Below, one piece after another: positions 43,676 to 51,425 of a DNA stretch of 64,000 nucleotides. The translations under genes and the position numbers were made by a program. The DNA is from G963675935 sp963803125 (GTDB lineage Bacteria; Planctomycetota; Planctomycetia; Pirellulales; Thermoguttaceae): positions 248,001 to 312,000 of the forward strand of contig CAWDLR010000001.1 in the NCBI GenBank assembly GCA_963803125.1, in the 5' to 3' direction. Each line of letters begins with the position of its first letter. The stretch's first letter is position 1. Below the pieces are notes generated by a model, which was not told where the DNA came from, ran no database searches, and saw nothing but the letters and a program-made list of their open reading frames with translations.

Positions 43676-44193
43676 AGCCCGACGATCAGAAAATCACCTG
43701 GGTGAAAGAGCCGCGATTGGGGCTATTGGGCCGATCGTATCTGCTCTTGTTCCTGCAAGGGCTCAGCACGACGCTGCGGCATTTTTTTCGCCGCAAGCGG
43801 ACGGTGCAATCGCCCGAGGCGCGTCATGAGCTTCCCGATCCGCTGTTCTATCGCGGCGTACACCGGTTGAACCGGGACGAGCAGGGGCGGGTGAAATGCG
43901 TTGCCTGTTTTCTCTGCGCCACCGCCTGCCCCGCCCATTGCATCGACATTCTCGCCGCCGAAAGCCCCTGGCCCGATCGCGAAAAATACCCGCAGTCCTT
44001 CACAATCGACGAATTGCGCTGTATTTTCTGCGGAATGTGCGAAGAGGCTTGCCCGGTCGACGCCATCGAACTGACGAGCCTCTACGACCTCTCCGGCAAG
44101 AGCCGCGAGGAAATGATTTTCGACAAAGAGAAATTGCTGAGCGTTTACGATCGAACCAAGGACGCCGAACCGATGCGGAGTAGGAGGGGCTAG
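43672..44193 (+). CDS. nuoI: NADH-quinone oxidoreductase subunit I
   Basis: A 173-residue subunit carrying two [4Fe-4S] clusters: CVACFLCATACPAHCI and CIFCGMCEEACPVDAI. The N-terminus has an amphipathic LLGRSYLLLFLQGLSTTLRHFF segment that binds the membrane arm, and HELPDPLFYRGVHRL is typical. ATGA overlap with nuoH. A heptamer repeat starts at its stop codon. Confidence 0.95.
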   Translation: MKPDDQKITWVKEPRLGLLGRSYLLLFLQGLSTTLRHFFRRKRTVQSPEARHELPDPLFYRGVHRLNRDEQGRVKCVACFLCATACPAHCIDILAAESPWPDREKYPQSFTIDELRCIFCGMCEEACPVDAIELTSLYDLSGKSREEMIFDKEKLLSVYDRTKDAEPMRSRRG

Positions 44194-44358
44194 GGGCTGG
44201 GGACTAGGGGCTGGCGGCGAGGGATCAAGGGCCAGACATTAAAGAGTAGAGGTGGCGTGGCGACGTGGTGCTGGCAGCAGTAACGCAGTAATCTGTATCG
44301 GCCCGACAATACCTCCCCTTATTCCGTTAGTCACCTCCTACCCCTAGCCCCCAGCCCC
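44184..44358. repeat. Inverted pair of AGGGGCT / CCCCTAG heptamer arrays
   Basis: 44184-44230 repeats AGGGGCT with variants (period 7), starting at the nuoI stop. 44339-44358 is the inverted short array CCCCTAGCCCCCAGCCCC. The 175-bp gap between nuoI and nuoJ has no gene. Confidence 0.7.
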
Positions 44359-44538
44359 AATCCCTTCCATGCCCGATCTCCCTTCCATCCCGCTCCCAGC
44401 CGTCGCCGTTTTGCTTGCGGCCGCGTCGCTGTGGCTGATGTTGCCGCGCGGCGGCGCACGGGGCCGGGCGGTCGGCTGGGTATTGGGGGCGATCGCCGTT
44501 GGGCTTGGCGCGTGCAGCTCCCGTCGCTGGGCCGTGGG

Positions 44539-45171
44539 ATGGCCGACGGCATCTTCCTGATCTTGGTGGCGGCCACGGTGATTTCGGCCGTCGGCGCGAT
44601 CACCTGTCGCAACCCGGTCTACTGTGCGATCTGGTTCGGCATGTCGTTGCTGGGGGTCGCCGGGCTGCTGTTCTTCATCGGCGCCCAGTTCCTCGCGGTG
44701 GCCACGGTCGTGGTCTATGCCGGGGCGATCCTGGTGACGTTCCTCTTCGTGCTGATGTTGGCCCAGCCCGAGGGCAGAGCGCCCTATGACCGCGTGAGTT
44801 GGGAGGCGTCGCTCTCGACGGCGATGGGTATGATCCTCGTCGGCGTGCTGTCGATCGGCATCGGCGGGGCACTCTCGCAGGCCAAAGGCGACGGAGGAAG
44901 TTTTCGCCACGACGCCAAGCAATTGGGAAAGATCGGCAGCGAAAACTACCTCCGTCCCCCTTCCGAAGAGGCAATGGCCGCCAACGTTCTCGCGCCGCGA
45001 CACGTGGGCCGCCTCGGTGAGGAGATATTCGGCCACCACCTGATCGCCGTGGAGGTGGCGGGAGTTCTGTTGTTGATCGCCCTGGTCGGCGCCGCCGTGA
45101 TTGTCGGCGAAAGCAGGAGATCGGCGAATAACGATTCGAAAGCCGCTTGCGGTTTCGCAAAGAACCACTGA
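44539..45171 (+). CDS. nuoJ: NADH-quinone oxidoreductase subunit J, with a frameshifted N-terminal extension
   Basis: A 210-residue membrane subunit. ADGIFLILVAATVISAVGAI and NPVYCAIWFGMSLLGVAGLLFF then VVVYAGAILVTFLFVLMLAQ are NuoJ hallmarks. Upstream, a frame from 44369 encodes MPDLPSIPLPAVAVLLAAAS and a hydrophobic stretch that would join on as GLGA-VQLPSLGRGMADG if one G at about 44508-44514 were restored. So the full protein probably starts at 44369 and is about 267 residues. The C-terminus (KAACGFAKNH) is encoded by a GAAAGCCGCTTGCGGTTTCG palindrome. nuoK starts 16 bases after. Confidence 0.88.
   Translation: MADGIFLILVAATVISAVGAITCRNPVYCAIWFGMSLLGVAGLLFFIGAQFLAVATVVVYAGAILVTFLFVLMLAQPEGRAPYDRVSWEASLSTAMGMILVGVLSIGIGGALSQAKGDGGSFRHDAKQLGKIGSENYLRPPSEEAMAANVLAPRHVGRLGEEIFGHHLIAVEVAGVLLLIALVGAAVIVGESRRSANNDSKAACGFAKNH
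45138..45158. repeat. GAAACCGCTTGCGGTTTC-type palindrome at the nuoJ end
   Basis: GAAAGCCGCTTGCGGTTTCG here differs by one base from the copies at 52898-52917 and 57819-57838; 57239-57258 is a diverged copy. It encodes the last nuoJ residues. Confidence 0.6.
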
Positions 45172-45187
45172 GCATTTTATCCCCGAC

Positions 45188-45637
45188 ATGTCACACGAAC
45201 TTGCATTGCTGCACAATTGCCTGCTGGTCGGCGCCGTGTTGTTCGGCGTCGGCCTGATCGGCTTCGTCAGCCGGCGGAACATGATCGTCATGTTCCTCTC
45301 CGCCGAGATCATGTTGCAGGGGGTGTCGTTGAGTCTGGCGGCCTGGAGCCGCTTTCGCAACGATTTTGGCGGGCAGACGCTGGTGCTGTTCATCATCGCC
45401 GTGGCGGCCTGCGAGGCGGCGATCGCGTTGGCGCTGGTGCTGATGCTGTTTCGGCTTCGCGGCGACCTTAACGTCTCGCAATGGCGCGACCTGCGCGAGG
45501 CCAACCAGCCGGGATTCCGCGAGCAGCCGCCGCCCGAGCCGCCCTCCGCGCCGCTGGAGCCCTTGCCCCACCTGGCGCCGGCCGGCGTCGCGCCGGAGAT
45601 ACCGCGGGAAGACACCGAGTATCGGCCACGAGTTTAG
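45188..45637 (+). CDS. nuoK: NADH-quinone oxidoreductase subunit K
   Basis: A 149-residue protein. The first about 100 residues are NuoK: GLIGFVSRRNMIVMFLSAEI, LQGVSLSLAAWSR and AVAACEAAIALALVLMLFRL with the membrane glutamates kept. The last about 45 residues are a Pro/Glu-rich tail not usual in the family. ATG 45188 chosen for the N-terminus LALLHNCLLVGAVLFGVG. It lies 16 bases from nuoJ and is followed by a 79-bp inverted repeat before nuoL. Confidence 0.93.
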   Translation: MSHELALLHNCLLVGAVLFGVGLIGFVSRRNMIVMFLSAEIMLQGVSLSLAAWSRFRNDFGGQTLVLFIIAVAACEAAIALALVLMLFRLRGDLNVSQWRDLREANQPGFREQPPPEPPSAPLEPLPHLAPAGVAPEIPREDTEYRPRV

Positions 45638-45692
45638 GGGGATTGTTGATTGTTGACCGACCAGACCGAGCGAAATCAATGTGGAGTACGTC

Positions 45693-45771
45693 GTTTAGCC
45701 GGCGTGCTTGCACGCCGCGGAGTGCCGCCGTACGCGGCCGGCACCGCGGCGAACGAGTTCGCCGGCTAAAC
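45693..45771. repeat. GTTTAGCC inverted-repeat element (79 bp)
   Basis: GTTTAGCCGGCGTGCTTGCA begins the left end and the right end is GAACGAGTTCGCCGGCTAAAC; inner palindromes GCGTGCTTGCACGC and GCGAACGAGTTCGC. The same design is found at 60388-60458, with single arms at 9236, 11249, 32825 and 36793. It lies in the nuoK-nuoL gap. Confidence 0.75.
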
Positions 45772-45796
45772 GGTTGGTTTTGACGCCTGTTGTTTC

Positions 45797-47812
45797 ATGT
45801 TTGACGCCAGAACACTCCTGATCCTGATTCCCGCCCTGCCCTTGGCGGCAGCGATTCTGACGGCCGTGCTCGGCAGGCGGGCATTGCGTGAACGGAGCCA
45901 CTGGCCCGCTGTCGCAGCGTTGTTGTTGAGTTTTCTCGCCAGCGTCGCACTATTGTTCGAGGTGCAGAAGCGAATCGAAGGGCCGAAGGAGACTCGCGGA
46001 CCTGTGGCGGTCACGCTCTGGAACTGGTACAATGTCTCCGACGCCATGCCGAAGGCGCCCCACGTCGGCGCGCCGCCGACCGGCTCGGCTGACTTCCGCA
46101 TTGAAATCGCGTTGCAGGCCGACCCGCTCACCGCCGTGATGCTGGCGGTGGTCACCTGCATTTCTTCGCTGGTGGCGATCTACTCGATCGGCTACATGCA
46201 CGGCGACGCTGGCTATTGGCGATTCTTCGCCTACGTGAGCCTGTTTGTCTTCTCGATGACGCTGTTGGTCTCGGCGAGCAATTTCATCCTGCTCTACATC
46301 GGCTGGGAACTGGTCGGCTTGTGCAGCTATCTGCTGATCGGCTTCTGGTTCGAACGGCCGGCGGCGGCGGCGGCAGGCATGAAGGCCTTCCTGGTCAACC
46401 GCGTCGGCGACGTCGGTTTCGCCCTGGGGATTTTCCTGATCTGGACGACCTTTGGCACGCTCGAGTTCGATCGCGTGTTTGCCGCGGCGGGCGGGCTGGC
46501 CGGCGACTGGCGGGCGACCGCGATCTGCCTGTTGTTGCTGGTGGGGGCGTGCGGCAAAAGCGCCCAGTTTCCGCTGCACGTCTGGCTGCCCGACGCAATG
46601 GAGGGTCCCACGCCCGTGAGCGCCCTGATTCACGCGGCGACAATGGTGACAGCGGGGGTGTATATGGTCGCCCGATGCAGCCCGCTGTTCGCACAATCGC
46701 CCGACGCCCAATACGCCGTGGCGGCCATCGGCGGACTGACGGCGCTAATGGGTGCGATCATCGCCATCACGCAGACCGACCTGAAACGCATTCTCGCCTA
46801 CTCGACGATCAGCCATCTGGGCTACATGTTCGTGGCGCTGGGGGTCGGCACGTTGGCGGGCGTGACGGCCGGCATGTTCCATCTCGTGACCCATGCCTTC
46901 TTCAAGGCCCTGCTGTTTCTCGCCGCCGGCAGCGTGATGCACGCCGCCGGGGGCGTAATCGACATTCGCCGTCTCGGCGGGCTGCGACGCCGCTTGCCGG
47001 TCACCTATTGGACCTTCCTGGTCGGCTGTCTGTCGATCGCCGGGGTTTTTCCGTTGGCGGGTTTCTGGAGCAAGGACGCGATTCTGGCGGCGGTGGCCGA
47101 GCGGGCCGGTCACGGCGGCGAAGGCGGAATCTACGGTTGGCTGCTGCTCTCGACCTTCTTTGGCGTTCTGCTGATCGACTTCTACATGTTTCGCCCCCTG
47201 TTTCGCGTGTTTCACGGTCCTGAGCGTCTTCCAGCCGAGGCACGGCGACACGCCCAGGAATCGCCGGGCACGATGACCGCGCCGCTGGTGGTGCTGGCGT
47301 TCGGGGCGGCGGTGGTCGGGGCGTATTTCGAGTGGAAGCACGGGTTTGTCAGGTTTCTTGCCGCGACGCCCTCGTTGGCCGGTCTGCCTCATCCGCCGGC
47401 CGAACTGGGCCGCCGTGCCGCCTCGGCGCCGCAACACTGGGGCATCGCCATCGTCAGTTCGGCGATCACGATCCTGGGAATCGCGGCGGCGGCAATCGTG
47501 TATTTGGGCAGCGAGAAGAAGGCGGCCAGACTGGCGGCCTTTACGAACATCTTCGGGCTGTACAGCCTCTCGTACGGCAAGTTCTTTTTCGATCCGATCT
47601 ACTCACTGTTGATCGTGCAGCCTCTGTTGGGCGTCGCGCGGCTGGCGGCCTGGTTCGACCGATACGTCATCGACGCGCTGGTCAACTTCTGCGGCCGGCT
47701 GCCCGCGATCGTGGGCGCCGCCTTCCGCCCGTTGCAAGGCGGCGCGTTGCAGTTCTACGCCTTGGCGATGGCGCTGGGGCTGTTGGCACTATTGGGAATT
47801 CTGCTGATGTAA
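45797..47812 (+). CDS. nuoL: NADH-quinone oxidoreductase subunit L
   Basis: A 671-residue antiporter-like proton-pumping subunit. LQADPLTAVMLAVVTCISSL, YIGWELVGLCSYLLIGFW (with the membrane Glu), GKSAQFPLHVWLPDAMEGPTP (the Lys-containing signature), HAATMVTAGVYMVAR and TQTDLKRILAYSTISHLGYM are complete. The long amphipathic helix that ends NuoL is covered by IFGLYSLSYGKFFFDPIYSL and on to the C-terminus. Start ATG 45797. nuoM follows after 40 bases. Confidence 0.96.
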   Translation: MFDARTLLILIPALPLAAAILTAVLGRRALRERSHWPAVAALLLSFLASVALLFEVQKRIEGPKETRGPVAVTLWNWYNVSDAMPKAPHVGAPPTGSADFRIEIALQADPLTAVMLAVVTCISSLVAIYSIGYMHGDAGYWRFFAYVSLFVFSMTLLVSASNFILLYIGWELVGLCSYLLIGFWFERPAAAAAGMKAFLVNRVGDVGFALGIFLIWTTFGTLEFDRVFAAAGGLAGDWRATAICLLLLVGACGKSAQFPLHVWLPDAMEGPTPVSALIHAATMVTAGVYMVARCSPLFAQSPDAQYAVAAIGGLTALMGAIIAITQTDLKRILAYSTISHLGYMFVALGVGTLAGVTAGMFHLVTHAFFKALLFLAAGSVMHAAGGVIDIRRLGGLRRRLPVTYWTFLVGCLSIAGVFPLAGFWSKDAILAAVAERAGHGGEGGIYGWLLLSTFFGVLLIDFYMFRPLFRVFHGPERLPAEARRHAQESPGTMTAPLVVLAFGAAVVGAYFEWKHGFVRFLAATPSLAGLPHPPAELGRRAASAPQHWGIAIVSSAITILGIAAAAIVYLGSEKKAARLAAFTNIFGLYSLSYGKFFFDPIYSLLIVQPLLGVARLAAWFDRYVIDALVNFCGRLPAIVGAAFRPLQGGALQFYALAMALGLLALLGILLM

Positions 47813-47852
47813 AACCGTAATCAGATACAGAGTCCGGTTGATTATTGTCGTC

Positions 47853-49709
47853 ATGTCCGAATTGCTCCGCGTCATCCTGTTTCTCCCCGCGGCGGCCGCC
47901 TTGCTGTTGCACGGCAGCCGACACTGGATGCGCGTCGGCACACTGGTGGTGACGCTGGTGGTGCTGGGGCTTACCGCCGACCTGGTGGCAAGGTATCCGC
48001 ACGCGGCCCAGCAGACCGCGTCCGCCGCCGAGACCGACGCCCCGTGGCTGCAATTGGGCCATTCGGGCATCGACATCTATTTCAGTATCGGCATCGACGG
48101 TTTGAGCCTGTGGCTGTTCGCTTTGACGTCGCTGCTGATGGTGGTCGCCGTACTGGTCGGCTGGCAGGCGATTGACCAACGGGCGTCGCTCTATTATCGG
48201 CTGCTGTTGGTCCTGGAGACGGGGATGCTGGGCGTCTTCGTCGCCCGCGACGTGATCCTCTTCTATATCTTCTTCGAATTCACGTTGATCCCGTTGTTCT
48301 TTCTGATCGGTCTGTGGGGCGGCCAACAGCGCCGCCAGGCGGCGGTGAAGTTCTTCCTTTTCACATTGGCCGGCAGCCTCTTGACCTTTCTCGGCCTGTT
48401 GGCCATCGTGCTCTGGTGCTATTACAACTCCGACGCCGACCCGGCGATGCGGTCGCTGACGTTTTCTATCGCCGATCTGACCGAGTCGCTGCGGGCCGCC
48501 GCATTGCGCGGCCATCCGATGGCGCTCTGGCTGCAAATCGGCATCTTCCTGGCGCTTTTTGCGGGCTTTGCCGTCAAGACGCCGCTGTTTCCGCTGCACA
48601 CCTGGCTGCCGCTGGCCCACGTCGAGGCACCGACGGCCGGGAGCGTGATCCTCGCCGGCGTGTTGCTGAAAGTTGGGACGTACGGCTTCGCGCGGTTCAA
48701 CCTGCCGATGCTGCCCGAGGCCGCCGCCGTGCTCATGCCCTGGCTCCTATGGATTTCGCTGGCCGGCGTCCTCTACGGGGCGCTGGTGGCGTTGGCCCAA
48801 AGTGACGTCAAGCGGCTGGTGGCCTACTCCAGCGTCAGCCATCTGGGCTTCTGCATGTTGGGACTCTTCGCGCTCGAGCGGTTGAGCGTGCAGGCGAGCG
48901 TGTTGCAAATGGTCAGTCACGGGCTGGCCACCGGCGGCCTGTTCGCCGTGGTCGGCATGATCTATGAACGATTCCACACCCGCCGGATTGACGAACTTGG
49001 TGACCTGGCCCGCCGCATGCCGCGGCTGGCCTGCTTCGCGATGCTCTTTGCGTTGTCGAGCATCGCCCTGCCCTTGACGGCCGGGTTCGCCGGCGAGTTT
49101 CCGCTGCTGTTGGGCGTATTCCAACGCGGCTGGGCCACGGTCGCGGCCGCCCACGCCGCCCAACTGCGCACCATCGCCGTTTTGAGCCTCGGCGGCGTGA
49201 TTCTGGGAGCCTGGTACATGCTCTGGATGTATCGGCGGGTGTTCTTCGGCTCGCCGCAGCAACACAGCGGAAGAAGGGAGGCAGAGCCCGTGCGCGATCT
49301 CTCGCCGCGGGAAGTGTTTTGCCTGGCGCCGCTGGCGGCGGCGATTATCTGGATCGGCGTGCAGCCCCGCTTCTTCCTCGATCAAATGGGAGGCACGCTC
49401 GATAATCTGATGCGGCCGGCGATGCTGGCGGTGGAGGAGGAAGGGGAGAGGGGAGAGGGGAGAGGGGAGAGAGGAGAGAGGAGAGAGGAGAGGGGAGAGA
49501 GAAGAGGGCGACGAGTGGAGAGTCGAGAGTGGAGAGTGGAGAGTGAGAAGAGCGACCACGCTACCGTTTCATCCCTCATCCCTCATCCTTCATCATTCAT
49601 CACTCATCCTTCATCATTCATCACTCATCCTTCATCATTCATCACTCATCATTCATCATTCATCACTCATCATTCATCATTCATCATTCCTCATTCGTCA
49701 CTTCCATGA
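47853..49709 (+). CDS. nuoM: NADH-quinone oxidoreductase subunit M with repeat-encoded C-terminus
   Basis: A 618-residue protein. The first about 525 residues are a normal NuoM: IGIDGLSLWLFALTSLLMVV, FIFFEFTLIPLFFLIGLWGG-type motif (membrane Glu), FAVKTPLFPLHTWLPLAHVEAPTAGS and QSDVKRLVAYSSVSHLG. From about residue 528 the frame runs through period-7 arrays: GGGGAGA-type (GERGEGRGERGERREERGER), GAGTGGA-type (ESREWRVESE) and ATTCATC-type (HPSSFIT heptapeptides). So about 90 residues are repeat-derived. The start is the ATG at 47853, not the upstream TTG. nuoN starts 4 bases before the stop. Confidence 0.93.
   Translation: MSELLRVILFLPAAAALLLHGSRHWMRVGTLVVTLVVLGLTADLVARYPHAAQQTASAAETDAPWLQLGHSGIDIYFSIGIDGLSLWLFALTSLLMVVAVLVGWQAIDQRASLYYRLLLVLETGMLGVFVARDVILFYIFFEFTLIPLFFLIGLWGGQQRRQAAVKFFLFTLAGSLLTFLGLLAIVLWCYYNSDADPAMRSLTFSIADLTESLRAAALRGHPMALWLQIGIFLALFAGFAVKTPLFPLHTWLPLAHVEAPTAGSVILAGVLLKVGTYGFARFNLPMLPEAAAVLMPWLLWISLAGVLYGALVALAQSDVKRLVAYSSVSHLGFCMLGLFALERLSVQASVLQMVSHGLATGGLFAVVGMIYERFHTRRIDELGDLARRMPRLACFAMLFALSSIALPLTAGFAGEFPLLLGVFQRGWATVAAAHAAQLRTIAVLSLGGVILGAWYMLWMYRRVFFGSPQQHSGRREAEPVRDLSPREVFCLAPLAAAIIWIGVQPRFFLDQMGGTLDNLMRPAMLAVEEEGERGEGRGERGERREERGERRGRRVESREWRVESEKSDHATVSSLIPHPSSFITHPSSFITHPSSFITHHSSFITHHSSFIIPHSSLP
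49438..49703. repeat. Three consecutive period-7 arrays at the nuoM-nuoN junction
   Basis: 49438-49510 GGGGAGA/GAGGAGA units; 49511-49553 GAGTGGA/GAGTCGA units; 49566-49703 about 19 units of ATTCATC and variants (CTTCATC, ACTCATC). All share the 7-bp period although their sequences differ. They encode the C-terminus of nuoM. Confidence 0.9.
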
Positions 49710-51358
49710 CCGCCGCCACGTTATCCCTGCTGCTGCCCGAGATGGTGCTGATCGTCGCCGCGGCGGCGATCTATCTGGGCGGGGCGTTTTTTCCCGGGCG
49801 GAAGGTGTGGCGCTGGCTGGCGGGGGGCGCGATCGCCGCCGCGGCCGTTTTCCTGTGGTGGCAGCATGGGCCCGTGGCGGCCGATGCGTCGCCGCCACTG
49901 CACTTCGACCAGTTAGCCTGGCTGGCACGATGGCTCGCCCTCGGCGTCGGCGGCCTGCTCCTCTTGCTGGCAGCGGAGGAGAAGTCGGAAACCGGGACGG
50001 AGCGAGTCGGTTCGCTGCTGCTGGTCGTCGCGGGGTTGATGTTGGTCGGCGTCGCCGGCGATTTGGTCTTATTGTTTGTTGCGCTCGAGCTGATCTCGAT
50101 TCCCACCTATGTGCTGCTCTATCTCGGGCGGCGTGACGCGGCGTCGCAGGAAGCGACGGCAAAGTACTTCTTTCTCAGCGTGCTCAGTTCGGCGATTCTC
50201 TTGTACGGTTTCAGTTTTCTCTATGGCATCGCCGGCTCGACCGAGCTGGCCGCATTGCGCGAGGCCGTCGCTGGGACAAGCACGCTGCCGCAGGGCTTCG
50301 CGGTCTTCTCGAAACTGGCACTGGCCCTGGTCTTCGGCGGCCTCTCGTTCCGCATCACCGCCGTGCCGTTCCATTTCTATGCCCCCAACGTCTATCAAGG
50401 AACAACGCACACGAATGCGGCCCTGTTGTCGGTTGTGCCCAAGGCGGCGGGCTTTCTGGTGCTGACGCGAATCCTAGTGGAGGCCATGCCCCATGCGGCG
50501 CCGTACACGTGGCAGATCGTGCTGGGAGTTTCGATGCTCACGATGACCTTCGGCAACTGTATGGCGCTCTGGCAGGATGATCTTCGCCGGCTGATGGCCT
50601 ATTCGTCGATCGCCAACGCCGGTTACATGTTGCTGGCCCTGGCGGTGGCACTGGCCACTGTCGGCGGGGCAACCGCTTGGAACGGCATCGCGGCCGTGGC
50701 GTTCTACTTGGCGACGTACTCCGTGGCGACGATCGGGGTCTTTGCGGCCTTCGAGCACTTGGGGCGGCCCGACCGCAGCCTCGACGGCGTGGACGAGCTG
50801 GCCGGCTTGGGGAGCACGAAGCCGGCAGCGGCCGCCGTGCTGGCGGTGTGCTTGTTCAGCTTGACGGGCATTCCGCCGCTGGCCGGTTTCTGGGGGAAGT
50901 TCTTCGTGTTTGGCGGGGCACTTTCCGTCGATCCTGCCGCCAGTGGCTACGCCGGGATGCGATGGTGGTTCGTCGCCGCCGCCGTCGTCGGCGTGCTGAA
51001 CGCCGCCGTGGCCGCGGCCTACTACCTGCGGATCGTCGCCGCCATGTACTTCCGCACTCCGCTGGCGACGCCTCGCGCCCAGGGTGGAGCGGGGGCGTCG
51101 TGGGCCGCCGTGACATGTGCCCTGCTGCTGGTGGGCGTCGGGCTGCATCCTGGGCCGCTGGCGGGCCGAGTGGAAGCGGTGGGCAAAGGAGAGGCGGTGG
51201 ACCTTCGCGCAAAGCTGGAGGCCAGCGGAAAGAAAAAGCCGCCACTCCAGCCTGCCCCAAAACCTGGAATGGCGGCTACCCAAGAGGTTGCTTTAACTCG
51301 CAGCCTCTGCTGCCCCACCTGCACCCATGTTATTATTAAGCATACCGGTGACAACTAG
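49706..51358 (+). CDS. nuoN: NADH-quinone oxidoreductase subunit N
   Basis: A 550-residue antiporter-like subunit. FVALELISIPTYVLLYLGRR (membrane Glu), SKLALALVFGGLSFRITAVP then FHFYAPNVYQGT, DDLRRLMAYSSIANAGYMLL and LFSLTGIPPLAGFWGKFFVF are all family hallmarks. The ATG is inside an ATTCATC-type array and overlaps the end of nuoM by 4 bases. The last about 45 residues (KKKPPLQPAPKPGMAATQEV, then a CCPTC pair) are unusual and are encoded by a palindromic stretch at about 51235-51280. Last gene of the nuo set. Confidence 0.94.
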   Translation: MTAATLSLLLPEMVLIVAAAAIYLGGAFFPGRKVWRWLAGGAIAAAAVFLWWQHGPVAADASPPLHFDQLAWLARWLALGVGGLLLLLAAEEKSETGTERVGSLLLVVAGLMLVGVAGDLVLLFVALELISIPTYVLLYLGRRDAASQEATAKYFFLSVLSSAILLYGFSFLYGIAGSTELAALREAVAGTSTLPQGFAVFSKLALALVFGGLSFRITAVPFHFYAPNVYQGTTHTNAALLSVVPKAAGFLVLTRILVEAMPHAAPYTWQIVLGVSMLTMTFGNCMALWQDDLRRLMAYSSIANAGYMLLALAVALATVGGATAWNGIAAVAFYLATYSVATIGVFAAFEHLGRPDRSLDGVDELAGLGSTKPAAAAVLAVCLFSLTGIPPLAGFWGKFFVFGGALSVDPAASGYAGMRWWFVAAAVVGVLNAAVAAAYYLRIVAAMYFRTPLATPRAQGGAGASWAAVTCALLLVGVGLHPGPLAGRVEAVGKGEAVDLRAKLEASGKKKPPLQPAPKPGMAATQEVALTRSLCCPTCTHVIIKHTGDN

Positions 51359-51367
51359 CTGTCACCG
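51346..51367 (+). terminator. Stem-loop spanning the nuoN stop codon
   Basis: CGGTGACA-ACTAGC-TGTCACCG, 8 perfect pairs with a 6-base loop that includes the TAG stop (51356-51358). No T-run follows directly, so it may be a processing or partial stop signal. Confidence 0.4.
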
Positions 51368-51397
51368 TCACTTCGATTAGCTTCGCATTTGCGAAAA

Positions 51398-51421
51398 AAC
51401 CTACCAGAAGGTTGCGTTTTT
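51398..51421 (+). terminator. Weak intrinsic terminator candidate after nuoN
   Basis: AACCT-accaga-AGGTT followed by GCGTTTTT, ending just before the regulator ATG at 51426. A second small hairpin TTCGCA-TT-TGCGAA lies at 51382-51395. The short stem makes this only a candidate. Confidence 0.3.
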
Positions 51422-51425
51422 CCCC

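Noticed and set aside
49566..49703. Possible CRISPR array
   Set aside because: Units are 7 bp with no spacers and no cas genes nearby; it is a tandem heptamer array.
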